Below, one piece after another: positions 53,832-62,003 of a DNA stretch of 64,000 nt (within the stretch, counting starts at the first letter, position 1; each line of letters begins with the position of its first letter). Below the pieces are notes generated by a model. The model saw only the letters and a list, made by a program, of their open reading frames with translations, did not search any database and was not told the DNA's origin. The DNA is from Mesorhizobium sp. GbtcB19 (GTDB lineage Bacteria; Pseudomonadota; Alphaproteobacteria; Rhizobiales; Rhizobiaceae). The DNA is taken from the NCBI RefSeq assembly GCF_019091085.1, contig NZ_JAGXJY010000003.1, forward strand, positions 372,001 to 436,000. Direction: 5' to 3'. The translations under genes and the position numbers were made by a program.

Positions 53832-54302
53832 TCAGCGCAGTTCCACCGGCACCACGGTCGTCTCCTTGATCTCCTCCATGACGAAGGAGGCCGAGACATC
53901 CGACAGCGCCACCTTGGCGATCAGCCGTTGGTAGAGCCTGTCATAGGCCTTCACGTCGGCGACGCGGGCCCTCAGCACATAGTCGAGGTCGCCCGACATG
54001 CGGTAAACGCCGGTGATCTCGGCAAAGCCGGTCACCGCCGCGCGGAATTTCTGCAGCCAGTCCGGGTCGTGGTTGGAGGTGCGGATCAGAATGAAGACGG
54101 AGAGGCCGAGGCCGAGCTTGTCGGCATCGACCAGCGCGACGCGGCCGGTGATGACGCCATCCTCCTCCAACCGCTTGACGCGTCGCCAGCAGGCATTGCG
54201 CGACAGCGCCACCCGCTCCGACAACTGGTCGACCGAAAGCGTGCCGTCGCGCTGCAGCTCGGCCAGCAATCTTCGATCAATCTCATCAATATCGGTCGCC
54301 AT
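53832..54302 (-). CDS. Lrp/AsnC family transcriptional regulator
   Basis: The 156-residue regulator has an N-terminal AsnC-type winged helix (DEIDRRLLAELQRDGTLSVDQLSERVALSRNACWRRVKRLEEDG) and a C-terminal RAM/ligand domain with FAEITGVYRMSGDLDYVLRARV. It resembles Lrp proteins that respond to amino acids. It is the last leftward gene before the rightward DUF6356/amidotransferase pair and may govern neighbouring genes; no operator was found. The start ATG at 54302 fits family length. Confidence 0.9.
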   Translation of the reverse strand: MATDIDEIDRRLLAELQRDGTLSVDQLSERVALSRNACWRRVKRLEEDGVITGRVALVDADKLGLGLSVFILIRTSNHDPDWLQKFRAAVTGFAEITGVYRMSGDLDYVLRARVADVKAYDRLYQRLIAKVALSDVSASFVMEEIKETTVVPVELR

Positions 54303-54417
54303 ATTGGGATGAATGTCCCATCAGATAGCCAAAAGCAAGGACGATTTGGGACCGATGAACCAAAGCCATGTGGCAAGATACTCACCATCGGGGCTCATCC
54401 CGGCAGGAGGGATCACC

Positions 54418-54672
54418 ATGACGACACGGCTTACGGCACTGTTCACCGCTCACCCGGAGAAGGTCGGCGAGACCTATTTCGGCCACATGGCCTTTGCCGC
54501 CTGGTTCTGTTCGCGCCTGTCGATGGCGGCGGGCGCCGCGCTCGTTCACGCTTTCTTGCCATTTCTGTTCGAAACTACGGCGAGCCGAATTGTTCGCGAG
54601 CTCTATGAGCGCACGCACAACCGAGGCTCACATGCGGTCAAGGAGCCGGCGGCTCTGATGGATCGCGCCTGA
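54418..54672 (+). CDS. Small DUF6356-like protein
   Basis: The 84-residue product begins MTTRLTALFTAHPEKVGETY and has one hydrophobic stretch (about residues 24-50), so it may span or touch the membrane once. The pattern FTxHPxxVGExYxxH resembles the DUF6356 family of alphaproteobacteria, which I recall by name but whose function is unknown. AGGAGGG precedes the ATG at 54418, an ideal ribosome binding site, so the shorter reading is chosen over an ATG at 54313. It lies 16 bases before the amidotransferase gene and is probably in its operon. Confidence 0.8.
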   Translation: MTTRLTALFTAHPEKVGETYFGHMAFAAWFCSRLSMAAGAALVHAFLPFLFETTASRIVRELYERTHNRGSHAVKEPAALMDRA

Positions 54673-54688
54673 TAGATGGTGGAAAGCG

Positions 54689-55489
54689 ATGTGCCGGTGG
54701 GCGGCCTATCTCGGTGAAGCGGTCTTCCTCGAAGACATCATCACCGCGCCCTGCCATTCGCTGATTGCCCAGAGCCACTGCGCCCAGGAAGCCAAGTCGC
54801 CGACCAATGGCGACGGTTTTGGTCTGGCCTGGTATGGCGACCGGCCTGAGCCCGGCCTTTATCGCGACATCCTGCCGGCGTGGTCCGATCCCAATCTGAA
54901 AAGCCTGTGCCGGCAGATCAAATCCGGCTTGTTCCTCGCTCACGTACGCGCCTCGACCGGCGGCGCCACCAGCCGCATGAACTGCCATCCCTTTATCTCC
55001 GGGCGCTGGTCGTTCATGCATAACGGCCAGATCGGCGGCTTCGAAAAGATCCGCCGCGCGCTGGAAAACTCGCTTTCCGACGACGTCTTCGACCAGCGCG
55101 AAGGCACCACCGATTCAGAGCTCTTTTTCCTGCTGATGATCGACCAGGGGCTGGCGACCGACCCGCAAGGCGCGGTCGCGCGCGCGACCGGCCGGGTTGT
55201 CGAGGCCGCGCGCCGCGCCGGCATCGAACCGGCATTGAAACTGACCGCGGCCTTTTCCGATGGCGAAACGCTCTACGCCGTGCGTTACGCCACCGACGAC
55301 CATGCGCCGACGCTCTATGCCGGCGCCTTCGCCAGGCGCGCCGGCCATTGCATCGTCTCCGAACCCTTCGACCGCGACGGTGGTGAATGGCAGGCGATCC
55401 CGCCCTCGAGCTTCGTCACCATGACGAGGGATGGCACCAGCATCTGGCCATTTGCGCCGGCAGCGGCTCCGCTGGCGCTGGCGGGCTGA
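54689..55489 (+). CDS. Class II glutamine amidotransferase
   Basis: The 266-residue enzyme starts MCRWAAYLGE, so its catalytic cysteine is C2 after removal of methionine. The glutamine-binding parts SPTNGDGFGLAWYG near 37-50, LAHVRASTGGATSRMNCHPF near 84-103 and FMHNGQIGGF near 110 agree with the YafJ/EgtC group. It lacks a fused synthase domain, so it either hydrolyses a gamma-glutamyl compound alone, like EgtC in ergothioneine synthesis, or works with a partner encoded elsewhere. No ergothioneine genes are visible. It follows the DUF6356-like gene by 16 bases. Confidence 0.9.
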   Translation: MCRWAAYLGEAVFLEDIITAPCHSLIAQSHCAQEAKSPTNGDGFGLAWYGDRPEPGLYRDILPAWSDPNLKSLCRQIKSGLFLAHVRASTGGATSRMNCHPFISGRWSFMHNGQIGGFEKIRRALENSLSDDVFDQREGTTDSELFFLLMIDQGLATDPQGAVARATGRVVEAARRAGIEPALKLTAAFSDGETLYAVRYATDDHAPTLYAGAFARRAGHCIVSEPFDRDGGEWQAIPPSSFVTMTRDGTSIWPFAPAAAPLALAG

Positions 55490-55597
55490 GCCGCAATTTC
55501 GATCAAGCACCGCTGGCTTCCCGGTGATCAACTCGGCTTGAAGCCGTGCAGCAGTCCGCCATTTTCGTGCTGAGCGGCAACAGCCGGAGCACCCGTC

Positions 55598-56971
55598 ATG
55601 GACCTCGCCTTCTCTTCGATCCCGGAAATCGCCGCCGCGATCGCGGCGCGCAAAATATCGGCGGTCGAGGCGCTCGACGCACATCTGGCACGGATCGACC
55701 GGCACAATGAGACGCTGAATGCCGTCGTCATCCTCGACCGGGAGGGAGCACGCGAACGCGCCCGGCAAGCCGATGCGGCGCAGGCTAACGGCGACAGGCT
55801 TGGACCGCTGCACGGCGTGCCTTTCACCCTGAAGGACGCGCATGAGACGGCGGGCATGAGGACGACCGCCGGTTTTCCCCCTTTCGCCGACTATACGGCC
55901 AGGCAGGACAGTCCGGTCGTTGCGCGGCTGAAGGCGGCAGGCGCGGTGCTGGTCGGCAAGACCAACGTGGCGACCATGCTGGGCGACTGGCAGTCGGACA
56001 ACCCGCTGTTCGGACGGACCGGGAACCCGTGGAATGTGTCGCGCACCGCCGGTGGCTCCAGCGGTGGTGCCGCGGCAGCGATCGCGGCGGGCATGACGCC
56101 TTTCGAGGTCGGCACCGACATGCAGGATTCTGTCCGTCTGCCGGCCGCCTTTTGCGGCGTCTACGGCCTGAAGCCGACCGAGCATCGTGTCTCGCTGGCC
56201 GGCGCTTTCCCCAATCCGGGCGACTCGCCGCGCAGCGTGCGGCTGATGTCCTGCGTCGGTCCGCTGGCGCGCAGCGCCGAGGATCTGGCCCTGATTTATC
56301 GCATCATCGCCGGGCCGGACGGAGCGGACGTGGATTTGCCGCCGGTACCCGTGGAGACGATGCCGAAGCTCGAGCTGAAATCGCTGCGTATAGCCTTCGC
56401 CGGCGGGTTCTCCGGTTTCCCGGTGGTCGCCGAGATCAGCGCCGCGCTGGAGAAGCTGGCGGCGCAGCTCGCGTCCGCCGGCGCGCGCGTCGAGGCCGCG
56501 AGATTGCCGGCGCTCGATCTGCACGACGACCTCGCCGAGGGCGGCAAGCTGATCGGCATGATGCTCGAGGCTGCCCAACCGGAGCCGCCGGGCCAGCCGA
56601 CACCGGTATCGTCGTGGTTCGCGGCGCTCGCCCGCCGCGATCGCTCGATCCTCGCCTGGGAACGCTTCTTCGAAAGCTGCGATGCCTTGCTCTGTCCGGT
56701 CGCCATGACGACGGCCTTCCCGCATTGCAAGCCCGGCAGTCCGCTCGAGGTCAACGGCAAGGGCGAAAGCTATTGGATGCTGCCGGCTCACGGCGCGGTC
56801 TTTAACTACTCCGGCCATCCGGCAGTGGCATTCCCTTGCGGGCAGGATAGCGATGGCTTGCCGATCGGCCTGCAACTGGTCGGCCGGCATTGGTCGGAAG
56901 CGCGGCTGCTCGGCATTGTGGCCGCGATTGCGCCGCTCGCTGGCGGCTTTTGCCGGCCGCCGGGTTATTGA
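55598..56971 (+). CDS. Amidase (amidase-signature family)
   Basis: The 457-residue enzyme belongs to the amidase-signature family. The Ser-cisSer-Lys triad is likely K79 (PFTLKDAHE), S154 (GGSSGGAAAA) and S178 (GTDMQDSVRLPA). In most members the last motif reads G(T/S)DxGGS(I/V)R; here the two glycines before the nucleophile, which shape the oxyanion hole, are Q176 and D177. The enzyme may therefore act on an unusual substrate or be poorly active. The rest looks intact. Its 3' end overlaps that of the convergent oxidoreductase gene by seven bases. Substrate unknown. Confidence 0.88.
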   Translation: MDLAFSSIPEIAAAIAARKISAVEALDAHLARIDRHNETLNAVVILDREGARERARQADAAQANGDRLGPLHGVPFTLKDAHETAGMRTTAGFPPFADYTARQDSPVVARLKAAGAVLVGKTNVATMLGDWQSDNPLFGRTGNPWNVSRTAGGSSGGAAAAIAAGMTPFEVGTDMQDSVRLPAAFCGVYGLKPTEHRVSLAGAFPNPGDSPRSVRLMSCVGPLARSAEDLALIYRIIAGPDGADVDLPPVPVETMPKLELKSLRIAFAGGFSGFPVVAEISAALEKLAAQLASAGARVEAARLPALDLHDDLAEGGKLIGMMLEAAQPEPPGQPTPVSSWFAALARRDRSILAWERFFESCDALLCPVAMTTAFPHCKPGSPLEVNGKGESYWMLPAHGAVFNYSGHPAVAFPCGQDSDGLPIGLQLVGRHWSEARLLGIVAAIAPLAGGFCRPPGY

Positions 56972-58032
56972 GCGAAACGCTCCAGCCCGTAAGGCTTGAG
57001 CAACGCATCGCGCTCGCCCTCGAGGATTTCTCGCGTGGCAAACAGGCCGATGGCCGGCGCCAGTGTGATGCCGGAATGCATCACGGCGATATAAAGGCCG
57101 CCGACGCCCTCGGCGCGGCCGATGATCGGAAAACCGTCGACCGGATTGGGCCGGTAGCCGACCGTGTGGAAATCGAGCTCCAGACTGTCCGAGCCACGCA
57201 ATGCGCCCTTCATAGCTGCGAATAAGTCGCGCGCCGTGGCTTCCGTGTTTTCGCCAGGATCGCCGCCGGCGAAATCCGAGCCGGCGATGATGCGGCCCTC
57301 GGCCGTCTGGCGCATATGCAGTCTGTCGGCATGCACCAGCCCGTTGAGCAGCTTTCCATGGGGACGTGAGTGCACGATGAGACCTGGCGGAGTCTCGATC
57401 GGCAATTCGATGCCGGCCGTTGCGGCTACCGCCGGCGCACCTGTGCCGGCCGCGATGACGATGTCGTCCGCGCTGATGGTTTCGCCCGAAACGACCACGC
57501 CTGTGACCTTGCCGTCACCGAATGTCAGCCTCTCCACCGTGCCGGTCGCCACCCGCGCGCCAAGCCGTTCGGCATCCGCCAGCAACGCCTTGGCGGTTGC
57601 GACGGGTTCAGCCACGCCTTCTTCCGCAACGTAAACGGCGAAATCGGGCGGGTCGACAAGGTTAGGTTCGATTTGCGCCGCCCGCTCACGGTCGACGCGC
57701 TCGATGCCGTATCCCCATGACGAGTGTTCGGCAGCGTAGGCTTCCAGCTTGTCGGCGGGCAGATCAAAGCACAGGCCGCCGCACCAGGCGAGCGGCAGCC
57801 CTGGCACGTCCTTCGCCAGCCTCTTCCACTCGGCCATGGCGCGGACACGCAGTCGGAAATAGGTCTCGGGATTGCCCCAGCTGGCATTGATCCAGGCGAA
57901 GGAATTGGGTGTGGCGACACCGCCGGCACCGCTTGTCGAGATGACCGTCACCCGCGCGCCGGCTTTCGTCAGGTGCCAGGCGATCGAAGCGCCGATGATG
58001 CCGGCGCCGATGACGATGATTTCTTTCGCCAC
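56965..58032 (-). CDS. FAD-dependent oxidoreductase (DadA/glycine-oxidase type)
   Basis: The roughly 355-residue flavoenzyme has the N-terminal dinucleotide motif VIGAGIIGASIAWHL and a long DAO domain, ending with GYRPNPVDGFPIIGRAEGVGGLYIAVMHSGITLAPAIG. Such enzymes oxidise D-amino acids, glycine or sarcosine-like amines. I take a GTG at 58032 (VAKEIIVIGAG) because GGAGAG lies 5-10 bases before it; an ATG at 58044 would add four residues. It is divergent from the TetR gene across a palindromic operator region, and converges on the amidase gene, with which it could form an amine/amide breakdown set (inference). Confidence 0.88.
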   Translation of the reverse strand: MAKEIIVIGAGIIGASIAWHLTKAGARVTVISTSGAGGVATPNSFAWINASWGNPETYFRLRVRAMAEWKRLAKDVPGLPLAWCGGLCFDLPADKLEAYAAEHSSWGYGIERVDRERAAQIEPNLVDPPDFAVYVAEEGVAEPVATAKALLADAERLGARVATGTVERLTFGDGKVTGVVVSGETISADDIVIAAGTGAPAVAATAGIELPIETPPGLIVHSRPHGKLLNGLVHADRLHMRQTAEGRIIAGSDFAGGDPGENTEATARDLFAAMKGALRGSDSLELDFHTVGYRPNPVDGFPIIGRAEGVGGLYIAVMHSGITLAPAIGLFATREILEGERDALLKPYGLERFAQ

Positions 58033-58110
58033 GCTGCTCTCCATCCCTGTTCGCGGTGAAGGTCTCCACCTGCCATTTGCGGGAGCTTTTGCCAATGCAA
58101 ACTTCTGAGC

Positions 58111-58138
58111 TTGACATCAATACGTACGTACGTATTAT
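58111..58138 (+). promoter_or_regulatory. TetR/dehalogenase promoter with 18-base palindrome
   Basis: TTGACA (58111-58116) and TATTAT (58133-58138) are spaced by 16 bases and form a near-consensus promoter. The perfect palindrome AATACGTACGTACGTATT (58119-58136) covers the spacer and half of the -10 box, as expected for a repressor site. The start codon of the TetR gene is only seven bases after the -10 box, so transcription would begin at or next to the ATG. Confidence 0.82.
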
Positions 58139-58144
58139 GTCGGT

Positions 58145-58732
58145 ATGGCTAGACAATCACTCCGCGAAAATCTCCTCGAGGCCGGCTTCCAGACCATCTG
58201 GAATGCCGGCTACACCGCCGCCGGCGTCCGCGACATCGTTGCGGCCGCGGGAGCCCGGCCGGGCTCCTTCACCAACCATTTTGCCTCGAAGGAAGAATTC
58301 GCCGGCGAGGTGCTGGAACGCTACTTCGCCTATGTCAGCGGCTTGGTGGAGAACGCGCTGGCGCGAGACGGCACGCCGCCCATCGGCAGGCTCCGCCGCT
58401 ACCTCGAAATCATCACCTCCAAGCTCGAGGCGCATGACTGGGCGCGCGGCTGCATGATCGGCAATCTCAGCCTCGAAACGGCCGTGCACAGCGAACCGCT
58501 GCGGCTCAGGCTGGTCGACATCTTCGAGCGCTGGCGCCGACCCTTCGCGGCCTGCATCGCCGAGGGTCAGGCTGCAGGCGAGATCACCAAGGCTTTCGAT
58601 GCCGAGGACCTCGCCGATTTCCTGCTGTCGTCCTGGCAGGGCGCAATGCTGCGCATGAAGGTCGAGCGCAGTCCGGAACCGCTCGAGCGGTTCAAGAAAA
58701 TCATCTTCAGCACCGTGTTCGGAAGGGAGTGA
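58145..58732 (+). CDS. TetR family transcriptional regulator
   Basis: The 195-residue repressor has an N-terminal helix-turn-helix (residues about 10-50; WNAGYTAAGVRDIVAAAGARPGSFTNHFASKEEFAGEVL). The C-terminal domain (GCMIGNLSLETAVHSEPLRL, FLLSSWQGAMLRMKVERS) resembles the TetR_C group of AcuR/NemR-like proteins that sense electrophiles or small organic molecules. Its ATG lies seven bases behind a -10 box, without room for a ribosome binding site, so the message is probably leaderless. The gene is followed by the dehalogenase gene after five bases. It likely represses this operon by binding the 18-base palindrome. Confidence 0.9.
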   Translation: MARQSLRENLLEAGFQTIWNAGYTAAGVRDIVAAAGARPGSFTNHFASKEEFAGEVLERYFAYVSGLVENALARDGTPPIGRLRRYLEIITSKLEAHDWARGCMIGNLSLETAVHSEPLRLRLVDIFERWRRPFAACIAEGQAAGEITKAFDAEDLADFLLSSWQGAMLRMKVERSPEPLERFKKIIFSTVFGRE

Positions 58733-58737
58733 TTCCG

Positions 58738-59652
58738 ATGAATTCGACGACAGAGAAAGTTCCGCTGCGACGTGGCGAGATCGCCGTGCTTGATTCCACG
58801 ATGTCCTATCTGGAGGCCGGCACGTCCGGCCCGACCGTGCTGTTCCTGCACGGCAACCCGACCTCTTCCTACATATGGCGAAACATCATTCCGCATGTCG
58901 CGCCGTTCGGCCGCTGCATCGCGCCCGACCTGATCGGCTACGGCCAGTCGGGCAAGCCCGACATCGATTATCGCTTCTTCGATCAGGTCCGCTATCTCGA
59001 CGCCTTCATCGAAGCGCTCGATCTCAAGGACCTGGTGCTCGTCGCGCAGGACTGGGGCACGGCGCTGGCATTCCATTTTGCGGCGCGGCGGCCCAGGCGC
59101 GTCCTCGGCCTCGCCTTCATGGAGTTCATTCGGCCCTTCGAGCGCTGGGAGGATTTCCACCAGCGTCCGCAGGCGCGCGAATTGTTCAAGGCGCTGCGCA
59201 CGCCGGGCGCCGGCGAGAAGCTGGTGCTGGAGGAGAACGTCTTCGTCGAAAAGATCCTGCCTGCTTCCATCTTGCGCAAGATGAGCGCGGAGGAGATGGA
59301 CGCTTACCGTGCGCCGTTCCCGACGCCGCAGTCGCGCAAGCCGGCGCTGCGCCTGCCGCGCGAACTGCCGATCGAGAACCAGCCGGCGGATGTCGCGGCG
59401 ATCAGCGAGCACGATCATCGCGCGCTGCGGCTTTCCTCCTATCCGAAGCTGCTGTTCGCCGGCGATCCAGGCGCTCTGATCTCAGCACAGGCGGCAAAGG
59501 AGTTCGCGGCGGGACTGAAGAACTGCCGCTTCATCGACCTGGGTCCGGGCGCCCACTATCTGCAGGAAGATCACCCCGATGCGATCGGCGAGGCGATCGC
59601 CGGCTGGCTGCCTCAGATCGCCAGGGCGGAAAGCGCGGCCGAGCCGGCTTGA
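58738..59652 (+). CDS. Haloalkane dehalogenase (DbjA/DmlA-like, HLD-II)
   Basis: The 304-residue alpha/beta hydrolase closely follows haloalkane dehalogenases of rhizobia such as DbjA of Bradyrhizobium. The predicted active site is complete: nucleophile D105 in LVAQDWGTALAFH, halide-stabilising N40 (LFLHGNPTSSYIWRNI) and W106, catalytic acid E129 (AFMEFIRP) and base H273 (GAHYLQEDHPDAIG). It would convert haloalkanes to alcohols and halide. Compared with DbjA from memory, an insertion in the cap after the FIRP segment is missing. GGGAG stands 10-14 bases before the ATG at 58738. It is cotranscribed with the TetR gene. Confidence 0.92.
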   Translation: MNSTTEKVPLRRGEIAVLDSTMSYLEAGTSGPTVLFLHGNPTSSYIWRNIIPHVAPFGRCIAPDLIGYGQSGKPDIDYRFFDQVRYLDAFIEALDLKDLVLVAQDWGTALAFHFAARRPRRVLGLAFMEFIRPFERWEDFHQRPQARELFKALRTPGAGEKLVLEENVFVEKILPASILRKMSAEEMDAYRAPFPTPQSRKPALRLPRELPIENQPADVAAISEHDHRALRLSSYPKLLFAGDPGALISAQAAKEFAAGLKNCRFIDLGPGAHYLQEDHPDAIGEAIAGWLPQIARAESAAEPA

Positions 59653-59740
59653 GCCGGAGAGGCGGGCAAGGCCCCATGTCGACAGGCCGGCGCCACGCTG
59701 GTAGAAGCGCCGCCTGTCACACGGAACGCCTTAAAAAGAA

Positions 59741-61333
59741 ATGCCCGAAACGATACCTGAAGAGGTTGCGCGCCGCCGCACCTTCGCGATCATCGCGCAC
59801 CCCGACGCCGGCAAGACGACGCTCACCGAAAAGCTGCTGCTGTTCGGCGGCGCGATCCAGCTTGCCGGCGAGGTCAAGGCCAAGAAAGACCGCATCCAGA
59901 CGCGGTCCGACTGGATGAAGATCGAGCGCGAGCGCGGCATCTCGGTCGTCACCTCGGTGATGACCTTCGAATATGACGACAACGTCTTCAACCTGCTCGA
60001 CACGCCCGGCCACGAGGATTTCGCCGACGACACCTACCGCACGCTCTCGGCGGTGGATTCGGCCGTCATGGTCATCGACGCCGCCAAGGGCATCGAGCCG
60101 CGCACGCTGAAGCTGTTCGAGGTCTGCCGCCTGCGCGACATCCCGATCATCACTTTCGTCAACAAAATGGACCGCGAGAGCCGCGACCCGTTCGAGATAC
60201 TGGACGAGATCGAGCAGAAGCTGGCGCTCGACACCGCGCCGGTCACCTGGCCGATCGGCCGCGGCAAGACGTTTTCCGGCACTTACCATCTGGCGCAGAA
60301 CGCCGTGCGCCGCAGCGACGACGAGAAGGAGCGCACGCCGGTCAACGGCCCGGATTCCAACCGCGTCGCCGGGCTTTTGCCGGAAAACGAGCGCAACGAC
60401 TTCATCGAGGAGTTGGAGCTCGCGCGGGAAGCTTGCCGGCCTCTTGATATTGAAGCCTTTCGCGAAGGCCATCTGACCCCGGTCTATTTCGGCTCGGCGC
60501 TCCGCAATTACGGCGTGCGCGACCTGATCGAGGCGCTCGGCGCCTACGGCCCGCCGCCGCGCGCCCAGGAAGCCGATGAGCGCACGGTGGAGGCGACCGA
60601 GGACAAGATGACGTCCTTCGTCTTCAAGATCCAGGCCAACATGGATCCCAACCATCGCGACCGCATCGCCTTCGTCCGCGTCTGCTCTGGCAAGCTGGAG
60701 CGCGGCATGAAGGCCAAGCTCGTGCGCACCGGCAAGCCGATGAGCCTTTCGGCACCGCAGTTCTTCTTCGCCCGCACCCGCGTCACCGCCGACGAGGCTT
60801 TTGCCGGCGACGTCGTCGGCATCCCCAACCACGGCACGCTGCGCATCGGCGACACGCTGACCGAGGGCGAGGAGATCCTGTTCCGCGGCGTGCCGAACTT
60901 CGCGCCCGAAATCCTGCGCCGCGTCCGCCTCGGCGACGCCATGAAGGCCAAGAAGCTCAAGGAAGCGCTGCACCAGATGGCCGAGGAAGGCGTCGTGCAG
61001 CTGTTCTCGCCCGAGGACGGCTCGCCGGCCATCGTCGGCGTCGTCGGCGCCCTGCAGCTCGACGTGCTGAAGGAACGGCTCAACATCGAATACACGCTGC
61101 CGGTGGATTTCGAGATGTCGCGCTTCTCCGTCTGCCGCTGGATTTCGGCCGACGACAGGGCGGAAGTGCAACGCTTCATCGAATCGCATCGCGGCGACAT
61201 CGCCCGCGATCTCGACAACGATCCGGTCTTCCTCGCCCAGCACGCCTTCTCGCTGAATTACGAAGCCGAGCGCTGGAAAGCGATCCGCTTTACAGCGGTG
61301 AAGGACTATCAGGTTCGCGACAAGGCGGCGTAG
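59741..61333 (+). CDS. prfC: Peptide chain release factor 3
   Basis: The 530-residue GTPase recycles RF1 and RF2 from the ribosome after termination. The G-domain shows AHPDAGKTTLTEKLL (G1), RGISVVTSVM (G2), DTPGHEDFADDTYR (G3) and NKMDRES (G4). Domain II contains FKIQANMDPNHRDRIAFVRV, and domain III contains VVGALQLDVLKERLNIEY. The ATG at 59741 (MPETIPEEVARRRTFAII) fits the family. It lies 88 bases after the dehalogenase gene, so a separate transcript is likely. A palindromic repeat lies behind the stop. Confidence 0.96.
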   Translation: MPETIPEEVARRRTFAIIAHPDAGKTTLTEKLLLFGGAIQLAGEVKAKKDRIQTRSDWMKIERERGISVVTSVMTFEYDDNVFNLLDTPGHEDFADDTYRTLSAVDSAVMVIDAAKGIEPRTLKLFEVCRLRDIPIITFVNKMDRESRDPFEILDEIEQKLALDTAPVTWPIGRGKTFSGTYHLAQNAVRRSDDEKERTPVNGPDSNRVAGLLPENERNDFIEELELAREACRPLDIEAFREGHLTPVYFGSALRNYGVRDLIEALGAYGPPPRAQEADERTVEATEDKMTSFVFKIQANMDPNHRDRIAFVRVCSGKLERGMKAKLVRTGKPMSLSAPQFFFARTRVTADEAFAGDVVGIPNHGTLRIGDTLTEGEEILFRGVPNFAPEILRRVRLGDAMKAKKLKEALHQMAEEGVVQLFSPEDGSPAIVGVVGALQLDVLKERLNIEYTLPVDFEMSRFSVCRWISADDRAEVQRFIESHRGDIARDLDNDPVFLAQHAFSLNYEAERWKAIRFTAVKDYQVRDKAA

Positions 61334-61344
61334 GCACGGCCTTC

Positions 61345-61490
61345 CCTTCTCCCCTTGTGGGAGAATGTGGATCGGCGCGCAGCGCCGAGACGGATGAGGG
61401 GTGTTCCAGCGGAGTGAGGCGTTGGCGTTCCCTGGAACACCCCTCATCCGTCGCCTTCGGCGACACCTTCTCCCACAGGGGGAGAAGGGA
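61345..61490. repeat. Intergenic palindromic repeat, family B copy
   Basis: The left arm CCTTCTCCCCTTGTGGGAGA, then GATCGGCGCGCAGCGCCGAG and ACGGATGAGGGGTGTTCCAG, is mirrored by CTGGAACACCCCTCATCCGT, CGCCTTCGGCG and CACCTTCTCCCACAGGGGGA. It nearly fills the gap between the converging prfC and VOC genes and might serve as a terminator. The left arm is shared with 47606-47680. Confidence 0.88.
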
Positions 61491-61499
61491 AAGTCGCGC

Positions 61500-61970
61500 T
61501 CACCCCTTCGCCGCCGCCTCCAGCTTGTCGATCTCGATCTTGCCCATCTTCATCATGGCGTCCATGACGCGGCCGGCCTTGCCCCGGTCGGGGTCTTGAA
61601 GCAGACGCGGCAGCTGCTCCGGCACGACCTGCCAGGAAACGCCGAATCTGTCCTTCAGCCACCCGCAAGGTCCTGGCTCGCCGCCACCTTCGGTAAGCCT
61701 GGTCCAGAAATGATCGACCTCGGCTTGCGTCTTGCAGTCGATCGACAGCGAGATCGCCTCGGTGAACTTGTATTGCGGTCCGCCGTTCAGCGCCAGGAAC
61801 TGAACACCATCGAGCTCGAACGAGGCGACCAGCACCCGGCCTTGCTGCGGATGGCCTTCGGGCCAGCGCGTCACGCTCAGCACCTTCGAATTCTTGAAGA
61901 TGGAGATGTAATGGTTCATCGCGTCTTCGGCCTGGGTGTCGAACCACAGGAAGGTGGTGATCTTCTGCAT
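61500..61970 (-). CDS. VOC family protein (PhnB-like)
   Basis: The 156-residue protein starts MQKITTFLWFDTQAEDAMNHY and has the paired beta-alpha-beta modules of the glyoxalase/vicinal oxygen chelate superfamily, of the PhnB or 3-demethylubiquinone-methyltransferase-like type (FLALNGGPQYKFTEAISL, CGWLKDRFGVSWQVVP). The function is unknown for most members. It is the third gene of a leftward arsR-SRPBCC-VOC operon, 33 bases behind the SRPBCC gene. The start codon is preceded by GGAGAA. Confidence 0.9.
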   Translation of the reverse strand: MQKITTFLWFDTQAEDAMNHYISIFKNSKVLSVTRWPEGHPQQGRVLVASFELDGVQFLALNGGPQYKFTEAISLSIDCKTQAEVDHFWTRLTEGGGEPGPCGWLKDRFGVSWQVVPEQLPRLLQDPDRGKAGRVMDAMMKMGKIEIDKLEAAAKG

Positions 61971-62003
61971 CGTTTTCTCCTTTGGGCTTTCTTGGGGAAG
62001 GGG

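Noticed and set aside
47606..61490. CRISPR array from repeated CTCCCC... motifs
   Set aside because: The repeats are single palindromic elements kilobases apart, without regular spacers or cas genes.
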